Source of the DNA: Akkermansiaceae bacterium
GTDB lineage: Bacteria > Verrucomicrobiota > Verrucomicrobiia > Verrucomicrobiales > Akkermansiaceae
DNA length: 64,000 bases
Assembly (NCBI GenBank): GCA_905181965.1
Contig: CAJIZY010000006.1
Location: 36,390 to 100,389 of the forward strand
Direction of reading: 5' to 3'
The translations under genes and the position numbers were made by a program. Positions within the stretch are counted from its first letter, which is position 1. The number at the start of each line of letters is the position of its first letter. Under the pieces are notes generated by a model. That model did no database searches, was not told where the DNA came from, and saw only the letters and a list, made by a program, of their open reading frames with translations. This document shows positions 54,739 to 63,265 of the stretch, piece after piece.

Positions 54739-55881
54739 ATGGGTAAAGCAGCTTCTATTTTTTTGTGTCTTGCGGTCGCCGCCCTTATCACTCTGGGGTT
54801 GGTGATGTTGGCGAGTGCTAGCGCGAAATGGGATAGTGACACTGACCAGTATTCCTTTTTGGTTCGCCAGGCAAGATGGTTGGTGGTTGGCGTCGTGCTC
54901 ATGACCTTAATGGCTTTAATGGACTACCGGATGCTCCAAAAATTGAGTTGGCCACTCTTTATCGGTGCCTGTATTGCGTTACTTCTTTGCTACGTCCCGG
55001 GTATCGGCGACGATGCAAAGGGAGAAAATCGTTGGATTATTTTGCCTGTAATTGGCCGAGTCCAACCATCGGAACCGGCCAAGTTGATTGTGATGGTTGT
55101 CCTTGCTTCTTGGTTCGCTAAGCATCAAGCGGAGACCAAGAGCTTCTGGAAGGGCTTTGTGATTCCTTCATTTATTCTGGGAGTTCCCCTTCTATTGATT
55201 CTCTTTGAAATGGATATGGGAACGGCCGCTGGCTTGGGTGCTGCCGGATTGATCGTGTTTTTTGTTTCCGGGACCCGCATGCGCTATCTTGGAACGTCGG
55301 TGGTGATCACTCTAGCGCTGGCCTATCAAATGGTGCGGACCAATCCCAACCGTTGGGAGAGAATCATTGCGTTCATGGACCTTGAGTCATACAAGCAGGG
55401 TCGTGGCTGGCAGCAGTGGCTCGCGACTCAAGCTTTTGGAAATGGCGGAACTAGCGGAATGGGCTTAGGGAATGGTGTGGTGAAGCAAATGAATCTTCCA
55501 GAACATCACACCGATTTTATTTTCCCAATTATTGGTGAGGAATTGGGTGTTTTTGTGACGATGGGGGTAGTCCTTTGCTTCGTGGTGATTTTTTTAATTG
55601 GTCTGGGAATTTCAATGCAAGCTTCTGACCGCTTTGGCGGGGTGCTTGGAATCGGGATCACTTCGGCTTTGATTATACCAGCGATGATGAATCTTGGTGT
55701 GACGACGGCTTCTCTCCCCAATACTGGACTTCCGCTCCCCTTTGTGAGTTATGGTGGTTCCAGCCTTATTTTCAGCTTCGCAATGATTGGAGTGCTCCTC
55801 AGTATCCTTCGGCGCTCAAATGTTGGCGATGTCACCGAGATGCCCGCATTAAAGCAAAAAGTGCTCGAGGTACGACTTTGA
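54739..55881 (+). CDS. ftsW: Septal peptidoglycan polymerase FtsW
   Basis: This is a 380-residue polytopic SEDS protein. Conserved features are GENRWIILPVIGRVQPSEPAKL split across loops, FEMDMGTAAGLGAAGL, NRWERIIAFMD, GLGNGVVKQMNLPEHHTDFIF, IGEELG and GLPLPFVSYGGSS. About ten membrane helices. It polymerises lipid II into septal glycan with FtsI. The usual following genes murG, murC/murB, ddl, ftsQ, ftsA and ftsZ do not follow; the next genes are on the other strand. Confidence 0.94.
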   Translation: MGKAASIFLCLAVAALITLGLVMLASASAKWDSDTDQYSFLVRQARWLVVGVVLMTLMALMDYRMLQKLSWPLFIGACIALLLCYVPGIGDDAKGENRWIILPVIGRVQPSEPAKLIVMVVLASWFAKHQAETKSFWKGFVIPSFILGVPLLLILFEMDMGTAAGLGAAGLIVFFVSGTRMRYLGTSVVITLALAYQMVRTNPNRWERIIAFMDLESYKQGRGWQQWLATQAFGNGGTSGMGLGNGVVKQMNLPEHHTDFIFPIIGEELGVFVTMGVVLCFVVIFLIGLGISMQASDRFGGVLGIGITSALIIPAMMNLGVTTASLPNTGLPLPFVSYGGSSLIFSFAMIGVLLSILRRSNVGDVTEMPALKQKVLEVRL

Positions 55882-55891
55882 CGGTCTCTTC

Positions 55892-56869
55892 TTACTGTTT
55901 CTTGGGAAGAACCCAGATGTTTCGGAAGACAACGGGGTTTCCGTGATTTTGGAGAAAGACAGGGAGGGACTCGTCTTTGAGTGCTCCTTTACCAGGAGCG
56001 GCGGTTGTATTGTCCTTGGAGAGCTCGCGGTCCTTATGAATCGTCACGCCATTAAGCTTCACTGTCATACGCGGCCAAGCCTTGCGGCTGCCATCCTTAT
56101 CAAATTTGGCGGCGGTGAAATCGACATCATAAGTTTGCCAGACTAGAGGTGGGAGGCAGGCGTTCACATCAGGTTCTGAGATGGAGTAGATTCCACCGCA
56201 TTCATTCATTTTTCCTTCGAGTGCGAAAGAGTCGAGGACTTGAGTTTCCCAACGACCACCGAAATAAACTCCGCTATTCCCACGGCCCTGACCACGTGCA
56301 AATGGTTTGTATGGAGTGCGGAACTCAAGGTGGAGTTTGTAGTCCTTGAATGTTGGCTTGCTCGTCGTGCCGGTAGCCTGAAGTAGGCCATCCTTCATTT
56401 TGCCATTTTGCCAATGTTCAACACTTGTGCCGTCGAAAAGTATTGTAGCGCCCTTGGGTGCTTCAGCTCCTAGCGTGGGGCTTTGGCGGGCGACTCGCGG
56501 GAGTTTGATTGTTGTTTTACCAACTTGTTGAATAGTTAGGGTTTTATCTTTCAGCAGTGCCGATGTCTCCTTGCTCTTAGCGAAAGTGACGATTCCTTTT
56601 TCAAGGTTGCCGGAAATCTTAATTCGTGAATCTTTTTTCTTCCATCCAAGTCCGGGAAGTCCTCCTTCTAGAATATAGAGATCAAACTTGCCATCCCCTA
56701 GCGCAACGATTTGAGCCCCCAATCCTGCGCCTTCGCGATGATATTCACCCTGAATCGAAAAGTCGGTGTCTTCTTTGAGAGCCAGTGCGGGATCAGTCCA
56801 CGTTTTAGATTTGTCTGCAGCGGTTGAGGCTAGTGCTGAGATAGAGAAGGCAATAAGGAGGATTTTCAT
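55892..56869 (-). CDS. DUF1080 (3-keto-disaccharide hydrolase-like) protein, two-part
   Basis: This is a 325-residue secreted protein (signal KILLIAFSISALASTAA). The first ~130 residues are a beta-rich lead domain (YHREGAGLGAQIVALGDGKF). A DUF1080 domain follows: GATILFDGTSVEHWQNGKMKDG, KDYKLHLEFRTPYKPFARGQ, GNSGVYFGGRWETQVLDSF, and terminal FLQNHGNPVVFRNIWV. The substrate is unknown. Convergent with ftsW (10 bp apart), and downstream of another DUF1080 gene on the same strand. Confidence 0.87.
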   Translation of the reverse strand: MKILLIAFSISALASTAADKSKTWTDPALALKEDTDFSIQGEYHREGAGLGAQIVALGDGKFDLYILEGGLPGLGWKKKDSRIKISGNLEKGIVTFAKSKETSALLKDKTLTIQQVGKTTIKLPRVARQSPTLGAEAPKGATILFDGTSVEHWQNGKMKDGLLQATGTTSKPTFKDYKLHLEFRTPYKPFARGQGRGNSGVYFGGRWETQVLDSFALEGKMNECGGIYSISEPDVNACLPPLVWQTYDVDFTAAKFDKDGSRKAWPRMTVKLNGVTIHKDRELSKDNTTAAPGKGALKDESLPVFLQNHGNPVVFRNIWVLPKKQ

Positions 56870-56952
56870 GTTCGTGAGTTTTTAAGATTTTGAGAAATAC
56901 CGTAAAATGGATATCGGTTGGTGCATAGGTTACATCAATTTAAAAGGGCGTG

Positions 56953-57645
56953 TCACTTTTCGATTTTTGAAAAGTCTTCGGGAGTAATTTTAAATTTTCG
57001 AAAAGCAATTGGACCGTGGTCACCTTGAATAAAAATAGGATCTCTGCTTGCCCAGCCAGCGCGTTGGGCGGCTCGAGTAGGGCCTTTTGCGGTAATGTTT
57101 TTTTGAACAAGTTGATCGTTGAGATACACAGAGATGAAGCGAGGGTATTCGAGAACCTTACCGTCTTTGGCTAGGCGTGGGGCCCGGAATTTGATGATCA
57201 ATTTTTGCCATTCTCCGGCTGGGTTTGCGGCGTTGATTAAGGGAGGCACGCCATCAAAGCCTTTTGGGTTACGGTTATTATCCCAGCGGCGGTAGAGGCC
57301 ACCCATGTCGCCATAGCCAACGTTTTCTTTTCCATGGCTATCGAGGATTTGGATCTCGTAACGCCCCATGAGATAGATGCCGGAGTTAGAATCTTTAGGG
57401 ACAAGGAATTCAGTTTCGATGGTGCAGTCACCGAATTTTTTGATCGTTTGAAGGTAGCCTGCCTTTTTAGGTGAGCTCGCGTTGGTGAAAAAGGAAGATT
57501 TCCCGGTGCTCTGGATTTTGATGTTTTTGCCATCGACATCGACCACGGTGCTTGTGGTCCATCCTTTTTGAGGTTTGAAAGTTTCCCCCCATTCAAGAGC
57601 GGAGGCAAAAGAGGTGAGAATGAGGAGCAAGGATCCGTATTTCAT
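56953..57645 (-). CDS. DUF1080 (3-keto-disaccharide hydrolase-like) protein
   Basis: This is a 230-residue secreted protein; start 57645 is chosen because a signal peptide begins there (KYGSLLLILTSFASA). Motifs: FGDCTIETEFLVPKDSNSG, IYLMGRYEIQILDS, GGLYRRWDNNRNPKGFDGVPP and PIFIQGDHGPIAFRKFKI. It is arranged head-to-tail with the DUF1080 gene at 55892. Confidence 0.87.
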   Translation of the reverse strand: MKYGSLLLILTSFASALEWGETFKPQKGWTTSTVVDVDGKNIKIQSTGKSSFFTNASSPKKAGYLQTIKKFGDCTIETEFLVPKDSNSGIYLMGRYEIQILDSHGKENVGYGDMGGLYRRWDNNRNPKGFDGVPPLINAANPAGEWQKLIIKFRAPRLAKDGKVLEYPRFISVYLNDQLVQKNITAKGPTRAAQRAGWASRDPIFIQGDHGPIAFRKFKITPEDFSKIEK

Positions 57646-57768
57646 AAATAAAAGATACGTAATCAAAAGCTAGCTGCTTGCATTAGGTTATTCTGTCCTA
57701 ATTTCCAAGGGCAGCGATGGTAAGAGCTATTTTTTGAGCTTTTGCCCTATCGTTCACCTCATTGAAAT

Positions 57769-59214
57769 TCAAGAGAGAATACCCTTCACCACTTTGGCTG
57801 GATTAACACCAGTAAGCTTTTGATCGAGGCCCATAAAGGGGAATGTTAGGCGGTCATGATCGATGCCGAGTTGGTGGAGGATTGTGGCGCTGAAATCGCG
57901 GACCGGAACTTCATCTTTAACAACATTATAGGAATAGTCATCTGTTTCGCCATAAGTGGTTCCGCCCTTGATTCCGCCCCCAGCCATCCAAGTGGAGAAG
58001 CATTTAGGGTGGTGGTCGCGGCCGTAGTTGTCGCGGGCAAGCTTGCCCTGCCCATAGGTAGTGCGGCCGAATTCGCCAGCAAAGACGACGAGAGTATCAT
58101 CGAGCAGGCCTCTTTGCTTGAGGTCATTGATGAGTCCAGCGCAGGGTTGATCGACGTCGTAAGCTTGGCCGCGGACTTTTTTTGGAAGTCCGACGTGGTG
58201 GTCCCAACCGCGGTGGAAGAGCTGGATGAAGCGGACTCCGCGTTCTGCCATGCGGCGGGCGAGAAGGCAGTTTCGAGCGAAAGAGCCGGATTTTTTGACT
58301 TCTGGACCGTAGAGTTTTTCATTAATCACCTCGTTCTCTTTTGTGAGGTCGGTGAGGTCTGGAACAGAGGCTTGCATACGGAAAGCCATTTCTTGTTGGG
58401 CGATGGTAGTCTGGATCTCGGGGTCGCCAAATTTGGCCATCTCCTCTTCGTTAAGTTTAGTGACGAGGTCGAGCATCTTACCTCGGGTTTTGGGGGAAAC
58501 ACTAGAGGGGTTTGAGAGAAAGAGAACAGGGTCGCCAGAGGGTTGGAAAGGGACGCCTTGATGCTTTGAAGGGAGAAATCCGGATCCCCAAAGGCGGGAG
58601 TAGAGCCCTTGGACATTTTGGCTATCGCCGGACCAGAAGGCCGAGTTGAGAACAATAAAGTCGGGAAGGTTTTCGTTCATACGGCCAAGCCCATACGAAA
58701 GCCAAGCGCCCATGGAAGCTTTACCAGGAATTTCCGTGCCGGTGCAGAAAAGTGTCTTACCGGGATCGTGGTTAATAGCGGTTGTGGAAGTGGACTTGAT
58801 GAGTGCGAGGTCATCTGCAACTGATCCAAGATGAGGAAGAACCTCGGAAAGGTACATCCCGCTTTGACCATGGGAGTTAAACTTGAACATGGAGGGCGCA
58901 ACGATTTTGGCGCGGCCTTTGGTCATTGCCGTAACGCGTTGGCCCTTGTGGATAGATTCGGGAAGTTCTTCTTTAAAGCGTTTGTGAAGGTCGGGCTTGT
59001 AGTCGAATAGGTCGAGCTGAGAGGGAGCGCCGGCCATAAAGAGGAAGATGACACGCTTGGCAGGCGCTTTGGGTAGATGGTAGGTCTGGGGATACGGATC
59101 TCCGACTCCGCCCTTTGGTGTAGCGGCCTGGGCTGCAATATTGCCGAGGATTGTGGAACCGAGGCCCATGCCGGTCGTATTGAGAAATTGTCGGCGAGTT
59201 TGTGGGTCGAACAT
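57769..59214 (-). CDS. DUF1501 protein, Tat-exported
   Basis: This is a 481-residue protein. A Tat-like signal (TRRQFLNTTGMGLGSTILG) is followed by FLFMAGAPSQLDLFDYKPDL, GQSGMYLSEVLPHLG, STSTTAINHDPGKTLFCTG, LLARRMAERGVRFIQLFHRG, WDHHVGLPK, FAGEFGRTTYGQG and a His-rich GRDHHPKCFSTWMAGGG. DUF1501 is a sulfatase/alkaline-phosphatase-like fold of unknown substrate, usually paired with a DUF1549/DUF1553 protein, as here. Confidence 0.93.
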   Translation of the reverse strand: MFDPQTRRQFLNTTGMGLGSTILGNIAAQAATPKGGVGDPYPQTYHLPKAPAKRVIFLFMAGAPSQLDLFDYKPDLHKRFKEELPESIHKGQRVTAMTKGRAKIVAPSMFKFNSHGQSGMYLSEVLPHLGSVADDLALIKSTSTTAINHDPGKTLFCTGTEIPGKASMGAWLSYGLGRMNENLPDFIVLNSAFWSGDSQNVQGLYSRLWGSGFLPSKHQGVPFQPSGDPVLFLSNPSSVSPKTRGKMLDLVTKLNEEEMAKFGDPEIQTTIAQQEMAFRMQASVPDLTDLTKENEVINEKLYGPEVKKSGSFARNCLLARRMAERGVRFIQLFHRGWDHHVGLPKKVRGQAYDVDQPCAGLINDLKQRGLLDDTLVVFAGEFGRTTYGQGKLARDNYGRDHHPKCFSTWMAGGGIKGGTTYGETDDYSYNVVKDEVPVRDFSATILHQLGIDHDRLTFPFMGLDQKLTGVNPAKVVKGILS

Positions 59215-59262
59215 GCGGTTGGAATTTTGAGGTTAAAGCGTGGAGAGTAATGTTCGCGCTCC

Positions 59263-61641
59263 CTATTGTTTGTTTTTAAAGGAATCCCGATTGAGTAGGG
59301 TATGAACAATCATAGTCCAAGCGAAGTGATCGTCACCATCTTCACGGAAAGTTGTGAGACCCTCTCTGAGGACCTTGAGGGAGAGATCCGAGGGCTTGTG
59401 AGTGGTCACGGTTTCGTGGAGGCGAATCAGTTTCTCGTCTTCGCTTCCTTCCTCGGCCATCAGGGTTTTGGCTTTGTGGGCTGCGGCTTTAAAATACTCG
59501 GGCTCGTTCATAAGGAGAAGAGCTTGAAGCGGAGTGTTGGTTCGCTCGCGGCGGGCGATACAAGCATCGCGGCTCGGGGCATCAAAGATGGTCATTTGCG
59601 GTGGCGCGAGGCCTCGCTTCCAAAAAGTGTAGATAGAGCGGCGCTTGTCTGCGGGAGCAGGGTCTGCCTGAAAGGAGTTTGGGTAAGAAGAGGGGAGTGC
59701 GACCATTTTCCAGATGCCAGCGGGCTGCGGCGTTTTGACAGAACGACCGCCCATTTTGCGGTTCAGAACTCCAGTAACTGCAAGGAGCTGGTCGCGAATA
59801 ATTTCGGAGTCAAGCCTGGTGCGGGATCCACGGGCAAGAAGACGATTCTCGGGATCGGTTTTGAAGTCGACCGAAGTGGCGGCGGAGGATTGTTGGTAGG
59901 TTTGAGTGAGGACGATATCCTTCATAAGTTTTTTGACGTTCCAACCTGATTCGATGAATTTTAGGGTGAGGTGGTCAAGGAGTCTGGGGTGGCTAGGCCA
60001 CATGCCTTGAACCCCGAAGTCTTCTGAAGTTTTGACAATTCCGGTTCCGAGTAATTGCTGCCAGAAGCGATTGACTGCGACGCGGGCGGTGAGGGGGTTT
60101 TTTGGGTCGATGATCCAGTTGGCGAGGTCCATACGGGAAGGGACTTCAGCAGACTTTGTGAGAGGTGGAAGAAATTGTGGGGTATCGCGGGTCACTTCTT
60201 GGCCGAGTTGGTCGTAGTTTCCACGGACGCGGAGGTGGGTCTTTTTAGGTTCGCTACGTTCACGCATGACCATCGCTCCGCGGACTTGCCGAAGATAGCT
60301 GGAGCGTTGTTTTTTTAGATCGGAAATCTGCTTTTCAGCGACGGGAATCTGAGGTTTGAGATTCGGTTTGGCTTGCGAAGTCTCATCAGGGGCTGCGGGT
60401 ATGCCGGTTGCAGCTTGCAGTTGCTTAAGAGAGGCGAGTCGTTCTTGGGTGATCTCTATTTGGTGGTCGAAGTCGGCGAGTTTTAATTTCTGCTCCTCGG
60501 TTGGAAGGTCGAGGTAGGGTGGCTGAAGGCCTCGGTAAAAGTCGGGTCCACCCCGCCCGCCGGTTTCGGGAGCCCCGTCGAAATTATTGAAGAAGGCATA
60601 CATTTGGTAGAAGTCCTTCTGTGTGATGGGGTCGTATTTATGGTCGTGGCAGACCGCGCATCCCAGGGTGAGGCCCATAAAGGCGGTGCCAACCGCGGAT
60701 ACGCGGTCAACGACGTTTTTGAAGTGGCTCTCCTCGGGAAGGGCTGTACCCCGGTCAATGATAAGATGAAGACGGTTGAAACCCGAGGCGATGAGTTGTT
60801 CTTGTGTGGGTTTTTCGTATAGGTCGCCGGCGATTTGGAACTTGGTAAAGTCGTTGTAGGGAAGGTTTTTGTTGAAGGCCTGAATGACCCAATCGCGGTA
60901 GGGCGAGTGGTCGCGGAAGTGATCGTGGTGGTTGCCATTAGTGTCGGCGACGCGGACCAGATCTAGCCAATACTTCGCCATATGTTCGCCATAAGCGGGC
61001 TTCGTTAGGAGCCGGTCGACGAGATTTTGGTAGGCGTTAGGTGAGGTGTCGGTAAGGAATTGACCAATTTCCTCTAGGGTCGGGGGTAGGCCTGTTAGGT
61101 CGAGTGAAAGCCGGCGAATGAGGGTACGATTATCGGCTTTTTTATTAGGTGATTTCCCTTTCGCCTCGATTTTGGCGAGAACGAACTTGTCGGTATCTGA
61201 CAGGGGCCAGCTATCATTAGTAATAGCAGGAACTTCCTGCTTTTTAGCGGGGACGAAGGCCCAGAAGTCTTCGTATTCGGCACCCTCTTGGATCCAATTT
61301 TTGAGAAGCTCTTTTTCGTCGGAAGTCAAAGGCTTGGCGTGGCCATCGACAGGAGGCATAGGATCATCTTTGCTCGTGATGCGGACCCAAGCTTCGGAAT
61401 CTTCGAGAGAGTTTGGAACAATGGCGGTGATGCCGTCTTTTTCCCTGTAGGCCCCCTCTGGGGTGTCAAGGCGGAGCCCGGCCTTTCGGTTTGCCTTACC
61501 CTTGGCATCGACCCCATCGTCAGGGCCGTGGCATACAATGCACTTGGCAGAGAGAATGGGCCGCACATCCTTATTAAAAGAAATTTCGGCCTGTAAAAGA
61601 AGGGGCGATAAAAAAACGAGGATGTAAGTGCGCGAAAGCAT
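59263..61641 (-). CDS. DUF1549/DUF1553 protein with cytochrome-c-type N-terminus (PSCyt1)
   Basis: This is a 792-residue secreted protein (signal YILVFLSPLLLQAEI). Residues about 25-105 are the planctomycete cytochrome module with CIVCH haem motif. DUF1549 follows (about 150-360; DTDKFVLAKIEAKG, RRLSLDLTGLPPT, MAKYWLDLVRVADTNG, and a second haem-like CAVCHDHKYDP). DUF1553 ends the protein (about 500-770; NRFWQQLLGTGIVKTSEDFG, RRSIYTFWKRG, TPLQALLLMNEPE). Its enzymatic role is unknown; electron transfer coupled to DUF1501 is a common idea. It is encoded 48 bp upstream of its DUF1501 partner. Confidence 0.93.
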   Translation of the reverse strand: MLSRTYILVFLSPLLLQAEISFNKDVRPILSAKCIVCHGPDDGVDAKGKANRKAGLRLDTPEGAYREKDGITAIVPNSLEDSEAWVRITSKDDPMPPVDGHAKPLTSDEKELLKNWIQEGAEYEDFWAFVPAKKQEVPAITNDSWPLSDTDKFVLAKIEAKGKSPNKKADNRTLIRRLSLDLTGLPPTLEEIGQFLTDTSPNAYQNLVDRLLTKPAYGEHMAKYWLDLVRVADTNGNHHDHFRDHSPYRDWVIQAFNKNLPYNDFTKFQIAGDLYEKPTQEQLIASGFNRLHLIIDRGTALPEESHFKNVVDRVSAVGTAFMGLTLGCAVCHDHKYDPITQKDFYQMYAFFNNFDGAPETGGRGGPDFYRGLQPPYLDLPTEEQKLKLADFDHQIEITQERLASLKQLQAATGIPAAPDETSQAKPNLKPQIPVAEKQISDLKKQRSSYLRQVRGAMVMRERSEPKKTHLRVRGNYDQLGQEVTRDTPQFLPPLTKSAEVPSRMDLANWIIDPKNPLTARVAVNRFWQQLLGTGIVKTSEDFGVQGMWPSHPRLLDHLTLKFIESGWNVKKLMKDIVLTQTYQQSSAATSVDFKTDPENRLLARGSRTRLDSEIIRDQLLAVTGVLNRKMGGRSVKTPQPAGIWKMVALPSSYPNSFQADPAPADKRRSIYTFWKRGLAPPQMTIFDAPSRDACIARRERTNTPLQALLLMNEPEYFKAAAHKAKTLMAEEGSEDEKLIRLHETVTTHKPSDLSLKVLREGLTTFREDGDDHFAWTMIVHTLLNRDSFKNKQ

Positions 61642-61951
61642 GCCGAAGAAAGGGAGTGGTTCTTATGGATAACTGGCAGGAAAACTCCAATACTAACTGA
61701 TTCTCATTTGAATACTGAGAAGATATGTAGTTTTTTATCATAAGGGTTGATGAAATCCGTCTCCAGTGAGGTTCGGTGGTGGGCGATTTAGCTAAAATCT
61801 CCAGTTAACTGGGCAGCATTAACATCTAGAAATTATCGCTAATAATCCCTGAGCCCGATTGATTTCAATAAGCTCTGCTATCGCTGTGACAAAGAAAAAC
61901 CAGCGCCCTTTTCGAGGCGCTGGTTTTGAGAAGGATTTAGGCTCTCGGTTC
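61642..61951. other. Intergenic region between the two DUF1553/DUF1501 pairs
   Basis: About 310 bp with a strong terminator at 61896-61928 and AT-rich sequence (61680-61860) that probably carries the promoter for the DUF1549/DUF1553 gene at 61641. I see no gene in it. Confidence 0.5.
61896..61928 (-). terminator. Rho-independent terminator after the DUF1501 gene
   Basis: AACCAGCGCC pairs perfectly (10 bp) with GGCGCTGGTT around an 8-nt loop. In the minus sense it is followed by a T-rich run (TTTCTTTG). It lies 24 bp after the end of the DUF1501 gene. Confidence 0.85.
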
Positions 61952-63265
61952 TCAGGCGAGAATCTCTTTGATGGGTTTTCCGGTTTTGCCTCCTATCTTA
62001 AATGGGCGCTTGGTCGGGGAAAAGACAACTTGGTCGTGTGGTAGCCCCATGGCAGCGGCGATGGTAGCATTAAAGTCGGCTGCGGTAGTCTTTTCCGTGA
62101 TGACGTTGGATGCCGTTTCGTCGGTTTCTCCGTAAATGGTTCCACCTTTGATTCCGGCACCGGCAAGAGCGAACGAGAAGGCTTTTGGGAAGTGGTTCCG
62201 TCCGGCGTCATCGTCAATCTTAGGAGTTCTTCCAAATTCGGTAGCGATCACCACAAGGGTGCTTTCCAAAAGTCCACGTTGTTCGAGGTCAGCCAGGAGG
62301 GCGGCATACGCTTGATCAAGGATGGGAAGCTTTTCGTCGGCCTTTGTGAAGTTATCAGAGTGCCAGTCGAACCCTCCGAATTGAACTTCGACAAAGCGAA
62401 CACCGTGCTCGACGAGACGTCGGGCGAGCAAAACGCCTTTGCCAAATTTGTCAGCGCCATAAGCGGCGTGGGCATCTTTGGACTCCGCGGAGAGATCGAA
62501 GGCTTCGAGATCTTTGGATTGCATCAAGCCAACCGCTGAGTTGAACATTTCATCGTAGGCGCGAACGCTACGCTGGCCTTTTTTAAAGCGCGCGCCGAAG
62601 TTGGCATCGAGCTTAGAGCGGAGAGCGATCTGGCGGTTGAAGTCAGCTTCGGAAACATTGCTACGGCGTTTGGAATTCTGGAGCCCTTTTTCGGCATCGC
62701 CAACTGGAAGGGGCGCGACGTTAGGTTCGAAGAATCCTGCTCCTGGATGGTTGTTTCCGGTGTGAACCGTCACGTAAGGGGGAAGGGTCCCCTTGAGACG
62801 ATCGGCATCAAGCTTGTTAGCCCACGATCCAAGTGAAGGGTGGGTGATAGAGGCTCGTTGGGTATACGAAGTGTGAACATGGTAGTTGCCCTGCGCGTGT
62901 GCCCCTTGGGTCGAAGTCATGGAGCGGACGATGGCCATCTTATCGGTATGCTTGGCGGTACGCTCGAAGTGCTGACCAAGTTGAATCCCGTCAACCTTGG
63001 TTGAGATTGCTTTGATAGGGCCGCGATACTCGGAGGGTGCGTCAGGCTTGGGGTCAAAAGTATCAATATGGGTCATGCCTCCAGACATGTAGAGATAGAT
63101 GACGTTTTTGGCCTTTCCGTTAGACTTTTTGATGGCTTCGGCCGCTTCGGCCGAGGAAAACCACGAGGCGGAAGCTCCGCCTAGGGTCACGCCGAAGGCG
63201 GTGCGGGCGGTGTTGGAGAGGAAGGTTCTGCGAGATTGTTCGTCGAGTTGGTCAAAAGGATTCAT
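61952..63265 (-). CDS. DUF1501 protein, Tat-exported
   Basis: This is a 437-residue protein with a Tat-type signal (RRTFLSNTARTAFGVTLGGA). DUF1501 motifs: VIYLYMSGGMTHIDTFDPKP, SMTSTQGAHAQGNYH, LARRLVEHGVRFVEVQFGG, FDWHSDNF, VIATEFGRTPKIDDD and GRNHFPKAFSFALAGAG. Its ATG overlaps the stop of the upstream DUF1553 gene (ATGA), a translationally coupled pair. Function unknown. Confidence 0.93.
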   Translation of the reverse strand: MNPFDQLDEQSRRTFLSNTARTAFGVTLGGASASWFSSAEAAEAIKKSNGKAKNVIYLYMSGGMTHIDTFDPKPDAPSEYRGPIKAISTKVDGIQLGQHFERTAKHTDKMAIVRSMTSTQGAHAQGNYHVHTSYTQRASITHPSLGSWANKLDADRLKGTLPPYVTVHTGNNHPGAGFFEPNVAPLPVGDAEKGLQNSKRRSNVSEADFNRQIALRSKLDANFGARFKKGQRSVRAYDEMFNSAVGLMQSKDLEAFDLSAESKDAHAAYGADKFGKGVLLARRLVEHGVRFVEVQFGGFDWHSDNFTKADEKLPILDQAYAALLADLEQRGLLESTLVVIATEFGRTPKIDDDAGRNHFPKAFSFALAGAGIKGGTIYGETDETASNVITEKTTAADFNATIAAAMGLPHDQVVFSPTKRPFKIGGKTGKPIKEILA

